From: JBBQVS01 sp964250805
GTDB lineage: Bacteria > Chloroflexota > Ktedonobacteria > Ktedonobacterales > Ktedonobacteraceae
NCBI GenBank assembly: GCA_964250805.1
Contig: CAXUHG010000005.1
Location: 36,111-100,110 of the forward strand
DNA length: 64,000 bases
Reading direction: 5' to 3'
The notes beneath the pieces were generated by a model that did no database searches, was not told where the DNA came from, and saw nothing but the letters and a program-made list of their open reading frames with translations. Shown here piece after piece: positions 16,704-25,870 of the stretch (the first letter of the stretch is position 1; each line of letters opens with the position of its first letter). A program made the translations under genes and the position numbers.

Positions 16704-18353
16704 ATGTTACCAATGGGAAATCATCAACTGGAAGGCTTCGCCCAAATCCGCGTGATCGGCGTCGGAGGCGGCGGCAGCAATGCCGTGAACCGCATGATTC
16801 AAGCCAACATGACGGGCATTGAGTTCATCGCCATCAACACCGATGCTCAAGCCTTACTGCTGAACGAGGCACCACGTCACATTCGCATCGGCGATAAGCT
16901 GACGCGTGGCCTCGGAGCGGGCGGTAATCCTAGCGTTGGTGGTAAAGCGGCTGAGGAGAACGCCGAAGAAATCTATGAGGCACTCAAAGGCTCAGATATG
17001 GTATTCATCACTGCTGGCATGGGTGGTGGTACTGGTACGGGAGCTAGCCCAATCGTTGCCCAAATCGCACGCGAGGTTGGCGCACTCACCGTTGGCGTTG
17101 TGACCAAGCCATTCGCCTTTGAAGGCAAGAAACGCTTGCTCTCCGCTGAAGAGGGTATCGCAAATCTCAAACAGCATGTCGATACGCTCATCACGGTGCC
17201 CAACGACCGTCTCTTACAGGTCGCTGACAAACGCACACCTCTGTCGGAGGCGTTTCGACTTGCCGACGATGTGTTGCGTCAAGGTATTCAGGGCATCAGC
17301 GACCTCATCACAGTGCCGGGGCTGATTAACCTCGACTTTGCCGATGTGAAGACGATTATGTCGGCGGCAGGCTCCGCACTTATGGCGATTGGCGAGTCTG
17401 ATAGCGATAACCGCGCCACCGAAGCGGCGCAGATTGCGATTGCTAGCCCACTGCTGGACATCGATATCAGTGGGGCACGCGGCGTTCTCTTCAACATCAC
17501 GGGTGGTACAGACCTGACACTGTTCGAGGTGAACGAGGCGGCGGATGTCATCTATCATGCGGCACACCCGGAGGCCAATATCATCTTCGGTGCGGTGCAA
17601 GACCCGAACTTCGATGGCAGAGTCAAGATTACCGTGATTGCTACTGGCTTTGATGGTATGACGACAACTGGTCGTCCACCGATTGTGGCACCACAGTATG
17701 TACAGCAGCCACGCCAGGAGTATGATCGCAGCAAAATCTATCAGGCATCGCAGGGGTCAGTAAGCAATAATGGCAATGGCAACAATGGTAATATGGCGCA
17801 GCGTTCACCACAGTCTCAGGGGTATGGATCGTTACCTATCACACCGCCACCGATGAATGTCTCGAATCATCCAACAGGTCCATTGCAAGCCGAACGGCAA
17901 GCACAACAGCAACGCGTTCAATCTGGACAATCAATGGGCGATACAGGGCGACAGCAAGCGGTACGCCCTCCAATGTCGCAAGACTCAGGGCGACAGCGTG
18001 CGGTGACGCCCCCATCTCCTATGATGCAACAGGGAGATATGGGACGGCAACGCGCAGCTATGCCATCAATGCCGATGCGTGATGCGATGCCGCTTGCCTC
18101 TGACGATTTGCAAGACATCGACAACGATGCTTTCGAGTTGGACGATGCCGCGCTAGATGGAGACCCAACTGGAGAACCGATGGGTATGTCGAATCGCTTA
18201 CCTGTGCCAGAACCGGAGGCTCAACCTTCGCAACGACCACCAACAACGCAGCAACGTCCTATTCGTCGCCTTGACCGCGACGTATCGCGCGGCGGACGTA
18301 GCGCACCCTCCGGCGACGTAATCGACATTCCTGCATTCTTGCGTAAACGCTAG
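16704..18353 (+). CDS. ftsZ: Cell-division protein FtsZ
   Basis: Tubulin-like GTPase forming the Z-ring. The ATG at 16704 has AAAGGGG upstream and is preferred to the in-frame ATG at 16677 (549 residues). The GTPase core is complete: GVGGGGSNAVNRM, the tubulin signature GGGTGTGASPIVAQIA, and the T7 loop NLDFADVKTIM. The linker of about 220 residues is long, Gln/Pro-rich and disordered. It contains three imperfect copies of a GRQRAVxPP unit at about residues 410-457. The C-terminal peptide DVIDIPAFLRKR matches the conserved tail that binds FtsA. Confidence 0.97.
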   Translation: MLPMGNHQLEGFAQIRVIGVGGGGSNAVNRMIQANMTGIEFIAINTDAQALLLNEAPRHIRIGDKLTRGLGAGGNPSVGGKAAEENAEEIYEALKGSDMVFITAGMGGGTGTGASPIVAQIAREVGALTVGVVTKPFAFEGKKRLLSAEEGIANLKQHVDTLITVPNDRLLQVADKRTPLSEAFRLADDVLRQGIQGISDLITVPGLINLDFADVKTIMSAAGSALMAIGESDSDNRATEAAQIAIASPLLDIDISGARGVLFNITGGTDLTLFEVNEAADVIYHAAHPEANIIFGAVQDPNFDGRVKITVIATGFDGMTTTGRPPIVAPQYVQQPRQEYDRSKIYQASQGSVSNNGNGNNGNMAQRSPQSQGYGSLPITPPPMNVSNHPTGPLQAERQAQQQRVQSGQSMGDTGRQQAVRPPMSQDSGRQRAVTPPSPMMQQGDMGRQRAAMPSMPMRDAMPLASDDLQDIDNDAFELDDAALDGDPTGEPMGMSNRLPVPEPEAQPSQRPPTTQQRPIRRLDRDVSRGGRSAPSGDVIDIPAFLRKR

Positions 18354-18368
18354 AGCCTCTTTATGAGA

Positions 18369-18421
18369 GGAGACAAGAAAATGCAGGGCGCACAGCGTGC
18401 GCCCTGCATTTTCTTGTCTCC
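18369..18421. terminator. Strong bidirectional terminator after ftsZ
   Basis: A 25-bp perfect stem (18369-18393 with 18397-18421) with a 3-base loop lies between convergent ftsZ and the BON-domain gene. It contains AAGAAAA/TTTTCTT tracts. Confidence 0.8.
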
Positions 18422-18425
18422 TTTA

Positions 18426-19217
18426 TTAAATCTTATTGCGGGTCTTGCCGAGGTTGCCAGGGATATCCTCGTTAAGGCCAATGTGATTGACAACGACCCT
18501 GACGCCGCTGATACCAATCAACTCGCGCTCAAGCATGACCTTCATATCGCTTGTTGGCACATCGCCATAAAGATTGAGGATGTAGTTCTCAATCAAGACC
18601 GAGATATTGTTCGCACCATTGAGCTTGCCCTTCTCGCGTAGCTCTTCAAGGCGGGTGTTGGCGGCTCGCAAGATCGAATCTTCGGCAATAATGAAGTTGA
18701 GTACATTGATAACCTTTGGCAGCTCCCACATAGCAGCCTCTAACGCATCGCGTTGCGCCTCTAGTTCAACTTTGCCGTAGAGTGCCAGCACAATACCATC
18801 GCCCTTAATGTCGTCGAGTTCGACGCGCACAGGATGAGTGCTATATGCGGTGCTGCTGACCGTAACCACATTCTCGACGATGTTGCGTGCCATGTCGAGG
18901 ATTGCTTGTGGGCTGAGGGAAGCCTCGCGCTCGGAAAGCTCTGGTTGTGGCGAGCCACCCATCGGGTCTTCTAGTGCCCAACCGAGAATACCAATGATAA
19001 CCAGTGGCGCGGCAACAATAGTGAGCCACGGATTTTCAGGGAAAAATAGAATGCCGATAACCGCAAGCAGAATCGAGGCACTCAAGAGCAGAGGCCACAA
19101 ACTTGGATTGGGCAGGTGTATATGATGCTCCTCCTCCGCAGGCTCCTCGTGACGAGCTGTGAGGGAAGTATTGACCTCTTCCGCAGTGAGATTTGCACGT
19201 TGAAGAGAAGTATCCAT
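18426..19217 (-). CDS. Membrane protein with C-terminal BON-like domain
   Basis: A 263-residue protein; the start at 19217 has GGAGGAG upstream and is preferred to 19316. Two adjacent membrane spans lie near residues 47-90 (LWPLLLSASILLAVIGILFF and PWLTIVAAPLVIIGILGWAL), after an acidic N-terminus. The rest appears cytoplasmic and includes a BON-like segment: VELDDIKGDGIVLALYGKVE, then LEAAMWELPKVINVLNFIIA. A second, similar beta-alpha unit ends the protein (MKVMLERELIGISGVRVVVN). BON domains are thought to bind membranes. The function is unknown. Confidence 0.75.
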   Translation of the reverse strand: MDTSLQRANLTAEEVNTSLTARHEEPAEEEHHIHLPNPSLWPLLLSASILLAVIGILFFPENPWLTIVAAPLVIIGILGWALEDPMGGSPQPELSEREASLSPQAILDMARNIVENVVTVSSTAYSTHPVRVELDDIKGDGIVLALYGKVELEAQRDALEAAMWELPKVINVLNFIIAEDSILRAANTRLEELREKGKLNGANNISVLIENYILNLYGDVPTSDMKVMLERELIGISGVRVVVNHIGLNEDIPGNLGKTRNKI

Positions 19218-19402
19218 GAGTTCTCCTCCGAGAGTGATAGAAAATTTGTGAGAACGCTTATTAGTAGTATAATATTCCTTGCTACTAAGCATACCAAAAT
19301 TGCGGCTTCGATGCAAGCTGTTACACGTTTGATACTATGGACTTTCTCTTCAACACATGCGTCTTTACCTGTTCAACTCTTTATCCCAGCTATATAAGGC
19401 AC

Positions 19403-19449
19403 TTGACATGACCAATTTTCTATGTTATAACTTACCTATCGGTAGGTAA
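19403..19449 (+). promoter_or_regulatory. Promoter and operator of the TetR gene
   Basis: TTGACA (19403-19408), 17 bases, then TATAAC (19426-19431) form a strong sigma-70-type promoter. Directly after it, at 19432-19449, is the near-palindrome TTACCTATCGGTAGGTAA. It resembles the perfect palindrome at 20132-20149, so autorepression by the TetR protein is likely. Confidence 0.7.
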
Positions 19450-19476
19450 CAAGAAATGTTAGAGATATAGGTATAC

Positions 19477-20088
19477 ATGCGACAGCATCGGGACGGGCGC
19501 ACAACAGATACACGCCAACTTATCCTCAAAGAGGCGGAGAAGCTGTATTATGCAGGAGGGTACGAGCGTATTAGCCTACAGGTAATCGCAGACCACCTGG
19601 AGATCAGTAAGGCTGCCCTCTTTCATCATTTCAAGAATAAACGTGAATTGTTTTTTGAAATGCTACTGCTGATTCTGAAACATATGCGTGAGATGCTTGA
19701 GTCAAGTATCGCTAAAGAAGGGCTTACCATACGCGAGAAGCTGTACCTTGTTATGCAGCGATTAGCAAAAGAAGAGATGTTTGACATGACGCGCTTCCGG
19801 CGTGAAGAGTATGGACTACTGGAACCTGCTCAACAGCGCGAAGTGAACGCGCAGTGGCATACGGATATGTTTGACATCATACAAGGAGTTTTCAAAGAAG
19901 GCATCGAGCAAGGTGCTTTACGTACACATGACACAACTTTGTCGGCGTATCTTTTTCTTAGCATGTGTCTTTTACTTCCAAACACAGCCTCTCCGATTAT
20001 AGAGGGCATCGAAATGAAACAACTGGGGCGTGATGAATACATTCACGAGTTGCTGAATGTGTTATTGGAGGGTTTGAACAAGGAGTAG
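19477..20088 (+). CDS. TetR-family transcriptional repressor
   Basis: A 203-residue regulator. The N-terminal helix-turn-helix is typical: TRQLILKEAEKLYYAGGYER, ISLQVIADHLEISKAALFHHFKNKRELF. The C-terminal ligand domain is helical and not assignable. It is followed by a terminator and then by an MMPL exporter in the same direction. TTACC...GGTAA palindromes lie in front of both genes, so it probably represses itself and the exporter until a ligand binds. Confidence 0.93.
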   Translation: MRQHRDGRTTDTRQLILKEAEKLYYAGGYERISLQVIADHLEISKAALFHHFKNKRELFFEMLLLILKHMREMLESSIAKEGLTIREKLYLVMQRLAKEEMFDMTRFRREEYGLLEPAQQREVNAQWHTDMFDIIQGVFKEGIEQGALRTHDTTLSAYLFLSMCLLLPNTASPIIEGIEMKQLGRDEYIHELLNVLLEGLNKE

Positions 20089-20092
20089 TCTG

Positions 20093-20120
20093 ACGGTACT
20101 CAGCGTACCGTTTATTTTTT
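20093..20120 (+). terminator. Terminator after the TetR gene
   Basis: ACGGTAC pairs with GTACCGT over a 5-base loop and is followed by TTATTTTTT. Confidence 0.7.
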
Positions 20121-20131
20121 AGCAAACAAAC

Positions 20132-20149
20132 TTACCGACTAGTCGGTAA
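20132..20149. promoter_or_regulatory. TetR-type operator before the MMPL exporter gene
   Basis: TTACCGACTAGTCGGTAA is a perfect 18-bp palindrome 35 bases upstream of the exporter gene. Its arms match those of the imperfect site at 19432-19449. Confidence 0.7.
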
Positions 20150-20183
20150 CGTTTTTGGAATTGGAAATGGAGAAATGATATTC

Positions 20184-22622
20184 ATGGTTACGCGTATTCT
20201 ACATGCTATCACTGATGCCGCTTCCTCGCGTCGCGGCAAATTTGTCACGATTGGTCTCTGGTTAGTTATAGCAGTAATGTTGGTATTGATCGCGCCAAAG
20301 CTCGCCGACATTTACAATAACACTGGCACTGGGAGTATTCCGGCTGATGCTCCATCCACTATCGCTAGCAATCTCCAAAGTAAGGAGTTTCCAGGCAATC
20401 GTGGTACACCAGCAATTATTGTATTTTATGATCGCTCAGGACTGACCAGCGATGATCTAGTGAAGGTGAAACAGGTTAGCAATTGGCTGACCTCTTCGCA
20501 GAAACCGAGTGCAGTAACAACTGTGCTGTCGAGCTATACGGTTCCACAGGCTGCAAAACAGCTCACATCAAAAGACAACACAACAATGACGCTCGTGGCA
20601 ACAATTAAAGACACCGCGACGAATGATGTCGTGACGAGTAACGTCAAGGCGATGCGCGATTATCTCGCCAACGCTACGAAGGGTACGCTGCTACAAGCAA
20701 ATGTCACAGGACCCGCTGGTATAGTTGTCGATGCTGGTTTAATCTTCGCAGGTACCGATCTGCCCCTGCTCCTTGGTACCGTTGGCCTTGTGCTTGTGCT
20801 ACTTATCCTGCTTTATCGTTCACCAATTCTTGCGTTTTTGCCTCTGCTTGGTGTTGGCTGGGCGTTGCAGATTGTCGATGCTTTACTTGGTTTCGCTGGT
20901 AAAGCTGGTTTTTTTAGTATCAGTCAACAGGCAACGTCTATTATGACGGTGCTACTCTTCGGCGCGGGTGCTGATTACAGCATCTTTGTGGCCTCACGTT
21001 TTCGTGAAGAGTTGCTGGTGACGCAGAACAAATACACGGCGATGCGTATCACTATGCGTGCTGTAGGTGAGGCCATCACCTCTAGCGCGGGTACTGTTAT
21101 TCTTGCACTGCTCACGCTCGTCTTTACCTTCATCGGCCTCTACAATTCCCTCGGCCCAACGCTAGCACTTGCCATTGCCGTTATGCTCATTGCTGGTTTG
21201 ACGCTTGTTCCTGCTCTACTCGTCTGGTTAGGGCGTGTAGCGTACTGGCCTTTTGTACCACGATATAGTCCAGAGGGCGTAACAAAGCAGGAAGTGACAT
21301 CGCTGCGCGGTTTCTGGGGACGCCTGGGTTCATGGACCGCGAAGCATCGTATTGTGGCGGTTGTCTCAAGCGTTGTCTTGCTCGGTATCTTTGCGCTAGG
21401 TAACATTGGTTCATTGCCAAGCTATAACTTCCTAACTGCATTTAGAAAACCAACAGATTCCGGCTCAGGTTTTGCTACTCTACAAGCTCATTTTGCTCCT
21501 GGTACGCTCGCACCTACAACCGTACTGGTAAAATTACATGGTACGTTACCCGATGCTTATCAACATTTGACGCAGATTGATGCGATCAACGTGGCACTGC
21601 AAAAAGTATCGGGGGTGGCACAGGTGCAGGGACCAACGCGCCCTGATGGTAACACGCCAATCGTGAATCCCGCAACGCTACAAGCCGCGATTGCCGCGCT
21701 ACCTGAAAGCGTTCGCACTGGCATTCGTTCCGGCAAGGCTCCTACGCTATGCGAAGGACTGCGCTGTCCACCTGCAAATCCACAATTGATTACGATTATT
21801 GGTGCGTATGCCGCAAGTACACAAGATGTCTCGCCCGATAATAGCACCGTCCAATTCTCGGTTATCCTGAAAGACGATCCTTACTCCGTTGCTGCTATCA
21901 ACCGCATTGCGCCGTTGCAAGATGCGCTCAACAGCGCACTACGGAATAATCAGCTAGGTAGTAGCGACGCCACAAAGGGCGATGTATACATTGGGGGACA
22001 AACGTCGCTACTAGCTGATACAGCAGGCTACAACCAGCATGATACACTGCTGATTGTGCCAGCGGTACTGATACTGGTTGGCATCATCCTGGCGTTGTTG
22101 TTGCGTAGCCTTGTGGCACCGCTCTACCTGCTTGGTGCGGTTACGCTCAACTACTATGCGGCGATTGGCCTATGTGGTTTTTTCTTTCAGCGTATTCAGG
22201 GGCAGGATGGTTTCAACTACGTCGTGCCTCTGTACACCTTCATCTTTCTCGTTGCCCTTGGTGCCGACTACACCATTTTCCTGATGTCGCGTGTGCGTGA
22301 GGAGGCGCAACGGCACGGTCTTGAACAAGGAGTACCCTTCGCTGTGTCACGCACAGGAGGCGTAATCACTTCGGCTGGTCTCATTCTGGCAGGTACCTTT
22401 GCAGTACTGACAACTCTACCGCTCACGATTCTGTACCAATTTGGCGTCTGTGTTGCGGTTGGTATCCTGCTCGACACCTTTGTTGTACGTGGTCTTCTTG
22501 TGCCTGGACTTGTCCTGTTGCTGGGCAAGTGGAACTGGTGGCCTGGCCGTCTCGACTCCGTGCATCTTGCCGAGACGGATGTAGAGCCGGAGGCAGCTCT
22601 TGTCATGAAAGCTGACGCGTAA
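20184..22622 (+). CDS. MMPL/RND-family exporter
   Basis: Large membrane transporter of about 812 residues. ATGs at 20175 and 20184 are both possible; the second is better spaced from GGAG at 20169. The two-fold RND layout is clear: one N-terminal span, a large external loop, a block of about five spans, then the same again. Each block contains the family signature, GADYSIFVASRFREE in the first and GADYTIFLMSRVREE in the second. Such MMPL proteins move lipids, siderophores or drugs. The TetR gene upstream suggests ligand-induced expression. Confidence 0.92.
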   Translation: MVTRILHAITDAASSRRGKFVTIGLWLVIAVMLVLIAPKLADIYNNTGTGSIPADAPSTIASNLQSKEFPGNRGTPAIIVFYDRSGLTSDDLVKVKQVSNWLTSSQKPSAVTTVLSSYTVPQAAKQLTSKDNTTMTLVATIKDTATNDVVTSNVKAMRDYLANATKGTLLQANVTGPAGIVVDAGLIFAGTDLPLLLGTVGLVLVLLILLYRSPILAFLPLLGVGWALQIVDALLGFAGKAGFFSISQQATSIMTVLLFGAGADYSIFVASRFREELLVTQNKYTAMRITMRAVGEAITSSAGTVILALLTLVFTFIGLYNSLGPTLALAIAVMLIAGLTLVPALLVWLGRVAYWPFVPRYSPEGVTKQEVTSLRGFWGRLGSWTAKHRIVAVVSSVVLLGIFALGNIGSLPSYNFLTAFRKPTDSGSGFATLQAHFAPGTLAPTTVLVKLHGTLPDAYQHLTQIDAINVALQKVSGVAQVQGPTRPDGNTPIVNPATLQAAIAALPESVRTGIRSGKAPTLCEGLRCPPANPQLITIIGAYAASTQDVSPDNSTVQFSVILKDDPYSVAAINRIAPLQDALNSALRNNQLGSSDATKGDVYIGGQTSLLADTAGYNQHDTLLIVPAVLILVGIILALLLRSLVAPLYLLGAVTLNYYAAIGLCGFFFQRIQGQDGFNYVVPLYTFIFLVALGADYTIFLMSRVREEAQRHGLEQGVPFAVSRTGGVITSAGLILAGTFAVLTTLPLTILYQFGVCVAVGILLDTFVVRGLLVPGLVLLLGKWNWWPGRLDSVHLAETDVEPEAALVMKADA

Positions 22623-22630
22623 AATCTATA

Positions 22631-22684
22631 AAAAACACAGGTTGCAGGTGACGCGAAGGCGTCACCTGCAACCTGTGTTTTTTT
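22631..22684 (+). terminator. Terminator after the MMPL gene
   Basis: A perfect stem of about 24 bp (22631-22654 with 22659-22682) is followed by a T-run. Confidence 0.8.
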
Positions 22685-22735
22685 GTTGTATACCTGCTAT
22701 ACTACGAGGGTATTTACTATCCGAGGAGAATAGAT

Positions 22736-23830
22736 GTGTCAACTGTAGGGACGAAAAAGAATAGAGCGACTGTCTTTAATCGTGTAGAATGGTTTTTTAT
22801 TGGTGGCTCGCTGGTTGCAAGCATTCTTGCTTTTCTGCTCACTGTGCTTCAAGCAAATGCTGTCTTGACCTTTGTAGTATCGGGCATCGCGCTTGCTTTG
22901 TTAGCGGAACTGGTCGGGCTGGCAACAGATCAGCTTGGCTCGCGTTTGGGCTCTGGTGCGACAGGCGTACTACAATCCGCATTAGGGAATCTGCCAGAAC
23001 TTTTTGTCGGCATTTTTGCACTTCGTGCTGGCTTGATAGAGGTAGTCCAGGCGGCACTTGTTGGCTCTATCCTGGGCAATAGTTTATTTGTGCTTGGCAT
23101 TGCCTTCTTTGTTGGAGGATTGCGTCACGGCACGCAACGTTTCTCGACGAACGCGCCAAAGGTGATTGTTACACTAACCCTGCTTGCGGTCTCTGCTCTT
23201 ATCGTACCAACGCTTGTGTATGGACTACACACGTCGGCGGCGGGACACGAAGAAGGGTTAAGCGTTGTGGCTGCTATCGTCTTACTAATTGTCTTTATTG
23301 CAAGTATTCCTGTTTCGCTACAAGGTGGCGGTCCAAACCTCGAAAAAGACGAGTCGGAGGCGGCTCATGTGTGGCCTCTTGTAGTGACGATAGTCGTCTT
23401 GATAGCTGCTGGCGTAGGCGCGGCTTTCGTCTCCGACTGGTTTATTGCTGCCTTAACACCGGCGATTACCACTCTCCACATCTCACAAGCGTTTACTGGT
23501 CTTGTCATTGTCGCCCTTGCTGGCAATGCGGTCGAAAACGTGGTTGGCGTCCAACTGGCGGCTCGCAATCAGCAAGACTATGCCATCAGCGTCATTCTCA
23601 ATAGCTCGTTGCAGATTGCGCTCGGTCTCATTCCTGTCCTAGTGTTGCTCAGCTTTGTGTTGGGAGGAGCGCATCTCACGCTAGTCTTACCACCATTGCT
23701 TGTTGCTGCATTGGGCTTAACCGCCATCTTGACCACCGTTATCATCTATGATGGTGAGTCAACATGGCTCGAAGGGCTGGCTTTGATTGGGCTATATTGC
23801 ATCATCGCTGTGTCTTTCTGGTGGGGGTAA
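22736..23830 (+). CDS. Calcium/proton exchanger (CaCA family, CAX type)
   Basis: Membrane cation/proton antiporter of 364 residues with about 11 spans. It has a GTG start with GAGGAGAA upstream. The two inverted alpha repeats carry the CAX signatures: GNLPELFVGIFALRAGLIEVVQ with GSILGNSLFVLG in the first half, and GNAVENVVGVQLAARNQQDY with ILNSSLQIALG in the second. The conserved acidic residue of each repeat (Glu) is present. It probably exports Ca2+ from the cytoplasm. It stands alone between two terminators. Confidence 0.9.
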   Translation: MSTVGTKKNRATVFNRVEWFFIGGSLVASILAFLLTVLQANAVLTFVVSGIALALLAELVGLATDQLGSRLGSGATGVLQSALGNLPELFVGIFALRAGLIEVVQAALVGSILGNSLFVLGIAFFVGGLRHGTQRFSTNAPKVIVTLTLLAVSALIVPTLVYGLHTSAAGHEEGLSVVAAIVLLIVFIASIPVSLQGGGPNLEKDESEAAHVWPLVVTIVVLIAAGVGAAFVSDWFIAALTPAITTLHISQAFTGLVIVALAGNAVENVVGVQLAARNQQDYAISVILNSSLQIALGLIPVLVLLSFVLGGAHLTLVLPPLLVAALGLTAILTTVIIYDGESTWLEGLALIGLYCIIAVSFWWG

Positions 23831-23890
23831 AAAATTATGGAAATACTCAGGAAACGGCTAGCCGTTTCCTGAGTATTTCCATAATTTTTT
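23829..23890. terminator. Perfect bidirectional terminator
   Basis: A 31-bp perfect palindrome with no loop bases lies between the convergent CAX gene and hisS, with A- and T-runs at its ends. It overlaps both stop codons. Confidence 0.8.
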
Positions 23891-25175
23891 ATTTCTCATC
23901 TTCTCCGGTTATGTAGGCGATGGCTTCGCCGCGTGGAATTTCTACCGAGTCTACGTCGGCACGGCGGATAGTCACAGTACCATTGGCGAGTTCGTTCTCA
24001 CCGAGAATAATGGCATATTCGGCATTCGAGGAACTGGCGCGTTTCATCTGCGCTTTGAAACTGCGGTCTCCGTAGGCCATCTCTGCCTTGATGCCAGCAT
24101 GACGTAGTTCCGCCACCAGTTGTATCGTCGCGTCTTTGAGTTCTGGTGTGCGTGTCAGGTAAGCAACAAACACCTGCGTTGCTGGCTCTGCAGGTGGATT
24201 GATACCCTGTCGTTTTAGTTCAAGGATAATGCGCTCCATGCCCGCGCCAAAGCCAATACCAGGAGTTGGCTCACCACCGAGAATCTCTGCGAGGCCATCG
24301 TAGCGTCCACCTCCATTGAGGGCGGTCTTGTCGCGTTCATTCGTGAACTCGAAGACGGTGCGCGTGTAGTAGTCGAGTCCACGCACCAGAAGCGGGTCGA
24401 GCGCGTAGGGAACGCCGTAGATGTCCAGGTAGCGTTTAACTGCTGCAAAGTGTTCCTTTGATGCCTCGTCGAGGTGATCGACAATCTTGGGCGCGTTAGC
24501 AATCTTGGGCTGGTCCTGTGGCTGCTTACAGTCGAGCAGACGCAAGGGATTCTTGTAGAAGCGTACCTTGCAATCGCTACAGCAAGTGTCGAGTAACGGC
24601 TCATAATACGCCTGAAGCAATTCTATGTACGCAGGACGCGAGGCACTATCGCCAATGCTGTTGATATTGACGCGGATATGTTTGAGTCCAAGCTGTGTAT
24701 ATATTTGATAGAGTAGAGCAATCATTTCGGCATCGACGGCTGGATCGCTCTCGCCGAGTGCCTCACACCCGAACTGGTGATGTTCGCGGTAGCGTCCGGC
24801 CTGTGGCTTCTCATGGCGAAACATGGGCGCACTCAGATAGTAGAGTTTGACAGGAAGTTGCTGGCGAAACATGCCGTGTTCTAGGTAGGCACGCACGACG
24901 CCCGCTGTACCTTCTGGTCGCACTGTGAGATTCAGGCTGTGACCGTCCTTATCTGGCTTGTCGTCAAAGTTATACATCTCTCTATCGACGATATCGGTTC
25001 CCTCACCCACCGTCTTACGAAAAACGGTGGTCTCTTCTATCAATGGAGTCTCGATGCGTCGATAGCCGTACAGTTGTGCTACGTAGGTTGCCGTCTCTTC
25101 TATGAAACGCCAGTAGGGTTGCTCCTCTGGCAGAATATCTTTAAATCCCTGCAACGCGCGAATTGGTTCTGGCAT
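23889..25175 (-). CDS. hisS: Histidine--tRNA ligase
   Basis: Charges tRNA-His. An ATG at 25199 is possible, but a GAGGGAGA ribosome site sits before the ATG at 25175, giving MPEPIRALQGFKDILPEE (428 residues). Class II motifs are present: QAGRYREHHQFGCEALGE as motif 2, the histidine motif LVRGLDYYTRTVFEF, GGGRYDGLAE, and the motif 3 region GFGAGMERIILEL. The C-terminal anticodon-binding domain starts near TQVFVAYL. A 54-base gap separates it from the gene upstream on the same strand. Confidence 0.97.
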   Translation of the reverse strand: MPEPIRALQGFKDILPEEQPYWRFIEETATYVAQLYGYRRIETPLIEETTVFRKTVGEGTDIVDREMYNFDDKPDKDGHSLNLTVRPEGTAGVVRAYLEHGMFRQQLPVKLYYLSAPMFRHEKPQAGRYREHHQFGCEALGESDPAVDAEMIALLYQIYTQLGLKHIRVNINSIGDSASRPAYIELLQAYYEPLLDTCCSDCKVRFYKNPLRLLDCKQPQDQPKIANAPKIVDHLDEASKEHFAAVKRYLDIYGVPYALDPLLVRGLDYYTRTVFEFTNERDKTALNGGGRYDGLAEILGGEPTPGIGFGAGMERIILELKRQGINPPAEPATQVFVAYLTRTPELKDATIQLVAELRHAGIKAEMAYGDRSFKAQMKRASSSNAEYAIILGENELANGTVTIRRADVDSVEIPRGEAIAYITGEDEK

Positions 25176-25229
25176 AATGTGTAAATCTCCCTCTTCCATC
25201 TGAAAGTGCGAGACTATTATATCAGAGTC

Positions 25230-25691
25230 TTATACAGATGCATACGTCTTGCTTTTTGCCTTTGTCGCTTTCACAACAGGGCGACCCTCTACAGGCCAAT
25301 AATAGGGCAGATCGTCGGGTACATGCCAGTCGAACGCTTTGTAGTATTCTGGAAATTTACGTAGCAGATTTGCTTTATGCGAGTCATGGATGCGTGTGTC
25401 ACCAAGCCACCAGGGAAACGGAATGATGCCATGAACGTCATAATATTGCATTGTATTGTGATAGCCTCTGCGCTCCCATTCTATAATCATACAGTTTGTA
25501 TATATCTTTAGAGCGTCCTCATAGCCGCGCCACATGTTGACCGCCGGATGATTGACCCATCCGCCCGCAGTCTCTCCACGTCCAATGACGTTAAGGATTT
25601 GTAGTGCCTCGACCCGTTGTTTTCCTAGACGTTTATCGTCAAGCGTATGCGCCGTATCATAAAACGATGGATAGGGAAGAAATGTCTGCAT
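25230..25691 (-). CDS. MSMEG_6728-type protein, pyrimidine dimer DNA glycosylase-like
   Basis: A 153-residue cytoplasmic protein. The start MQTFLPYPSFYDTAHTLDDK with RLGKQRVEALQIL, the HPAVNMWRGYEDAL block and the later IHDSHKANLLRK are the pattern of the family named after MSMEG_6728. That family is grouped with T4 endonuclease V-like pyrimidine dimer glycosylases. Activity on UV photoproducts is a family inference. It is codirectional with hisS. GAGGTTACG upstream of the ATG can serve as ribosome site. Confidence 0.82.
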   Translation of the reverse strand: MQTFLPYPSFYDTAHTLDDKRLGKQRVEALQILNVIGRGETAGGWVNHPAVNMWRGYEDALKIYTNCMIIEWERRGYHNTMQYYDVHGIIPFPWWLGDTRIHDSHKANLLRKFPEYYKAFDWHVPDDLPYYWPVEGRPVVKATKAKSKTYASV

Positions 25692-25786
25692 CGCCGTAAC
25701 CTCCTCGTAAGAAAGACACGTATAGCACTACTATGAAGTTGCATTGATAACTTCCCATTATAGATACTTTGTACATAAAATTGCCC

Positions 25787-25816
25787 TTGACTTTTATTTC
25801 CTTCGTTGGGTATAAT
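25787..25816 (+). promoter_or_regulatory. Promoter of the methionine leader
   Basis: TTGACT (25787-25792), 18 bases, then a perfect TATAAT (25811-25816). The transcript would begin near 25823, about 48 bases before the SAM-I aptamer. Confidence 0.75.
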
Positions 25817-25870
25817 TTTGGAAGTATACACGAAGGCTACTTAACAACCGAATATATGCAGTAACAACTG

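Noticed and set aside
20175..20183. Start of the MMPL gene at the first ATG
   Set aside because: GGAG lies only two bases before it; the ATG nine bases later is better placed.
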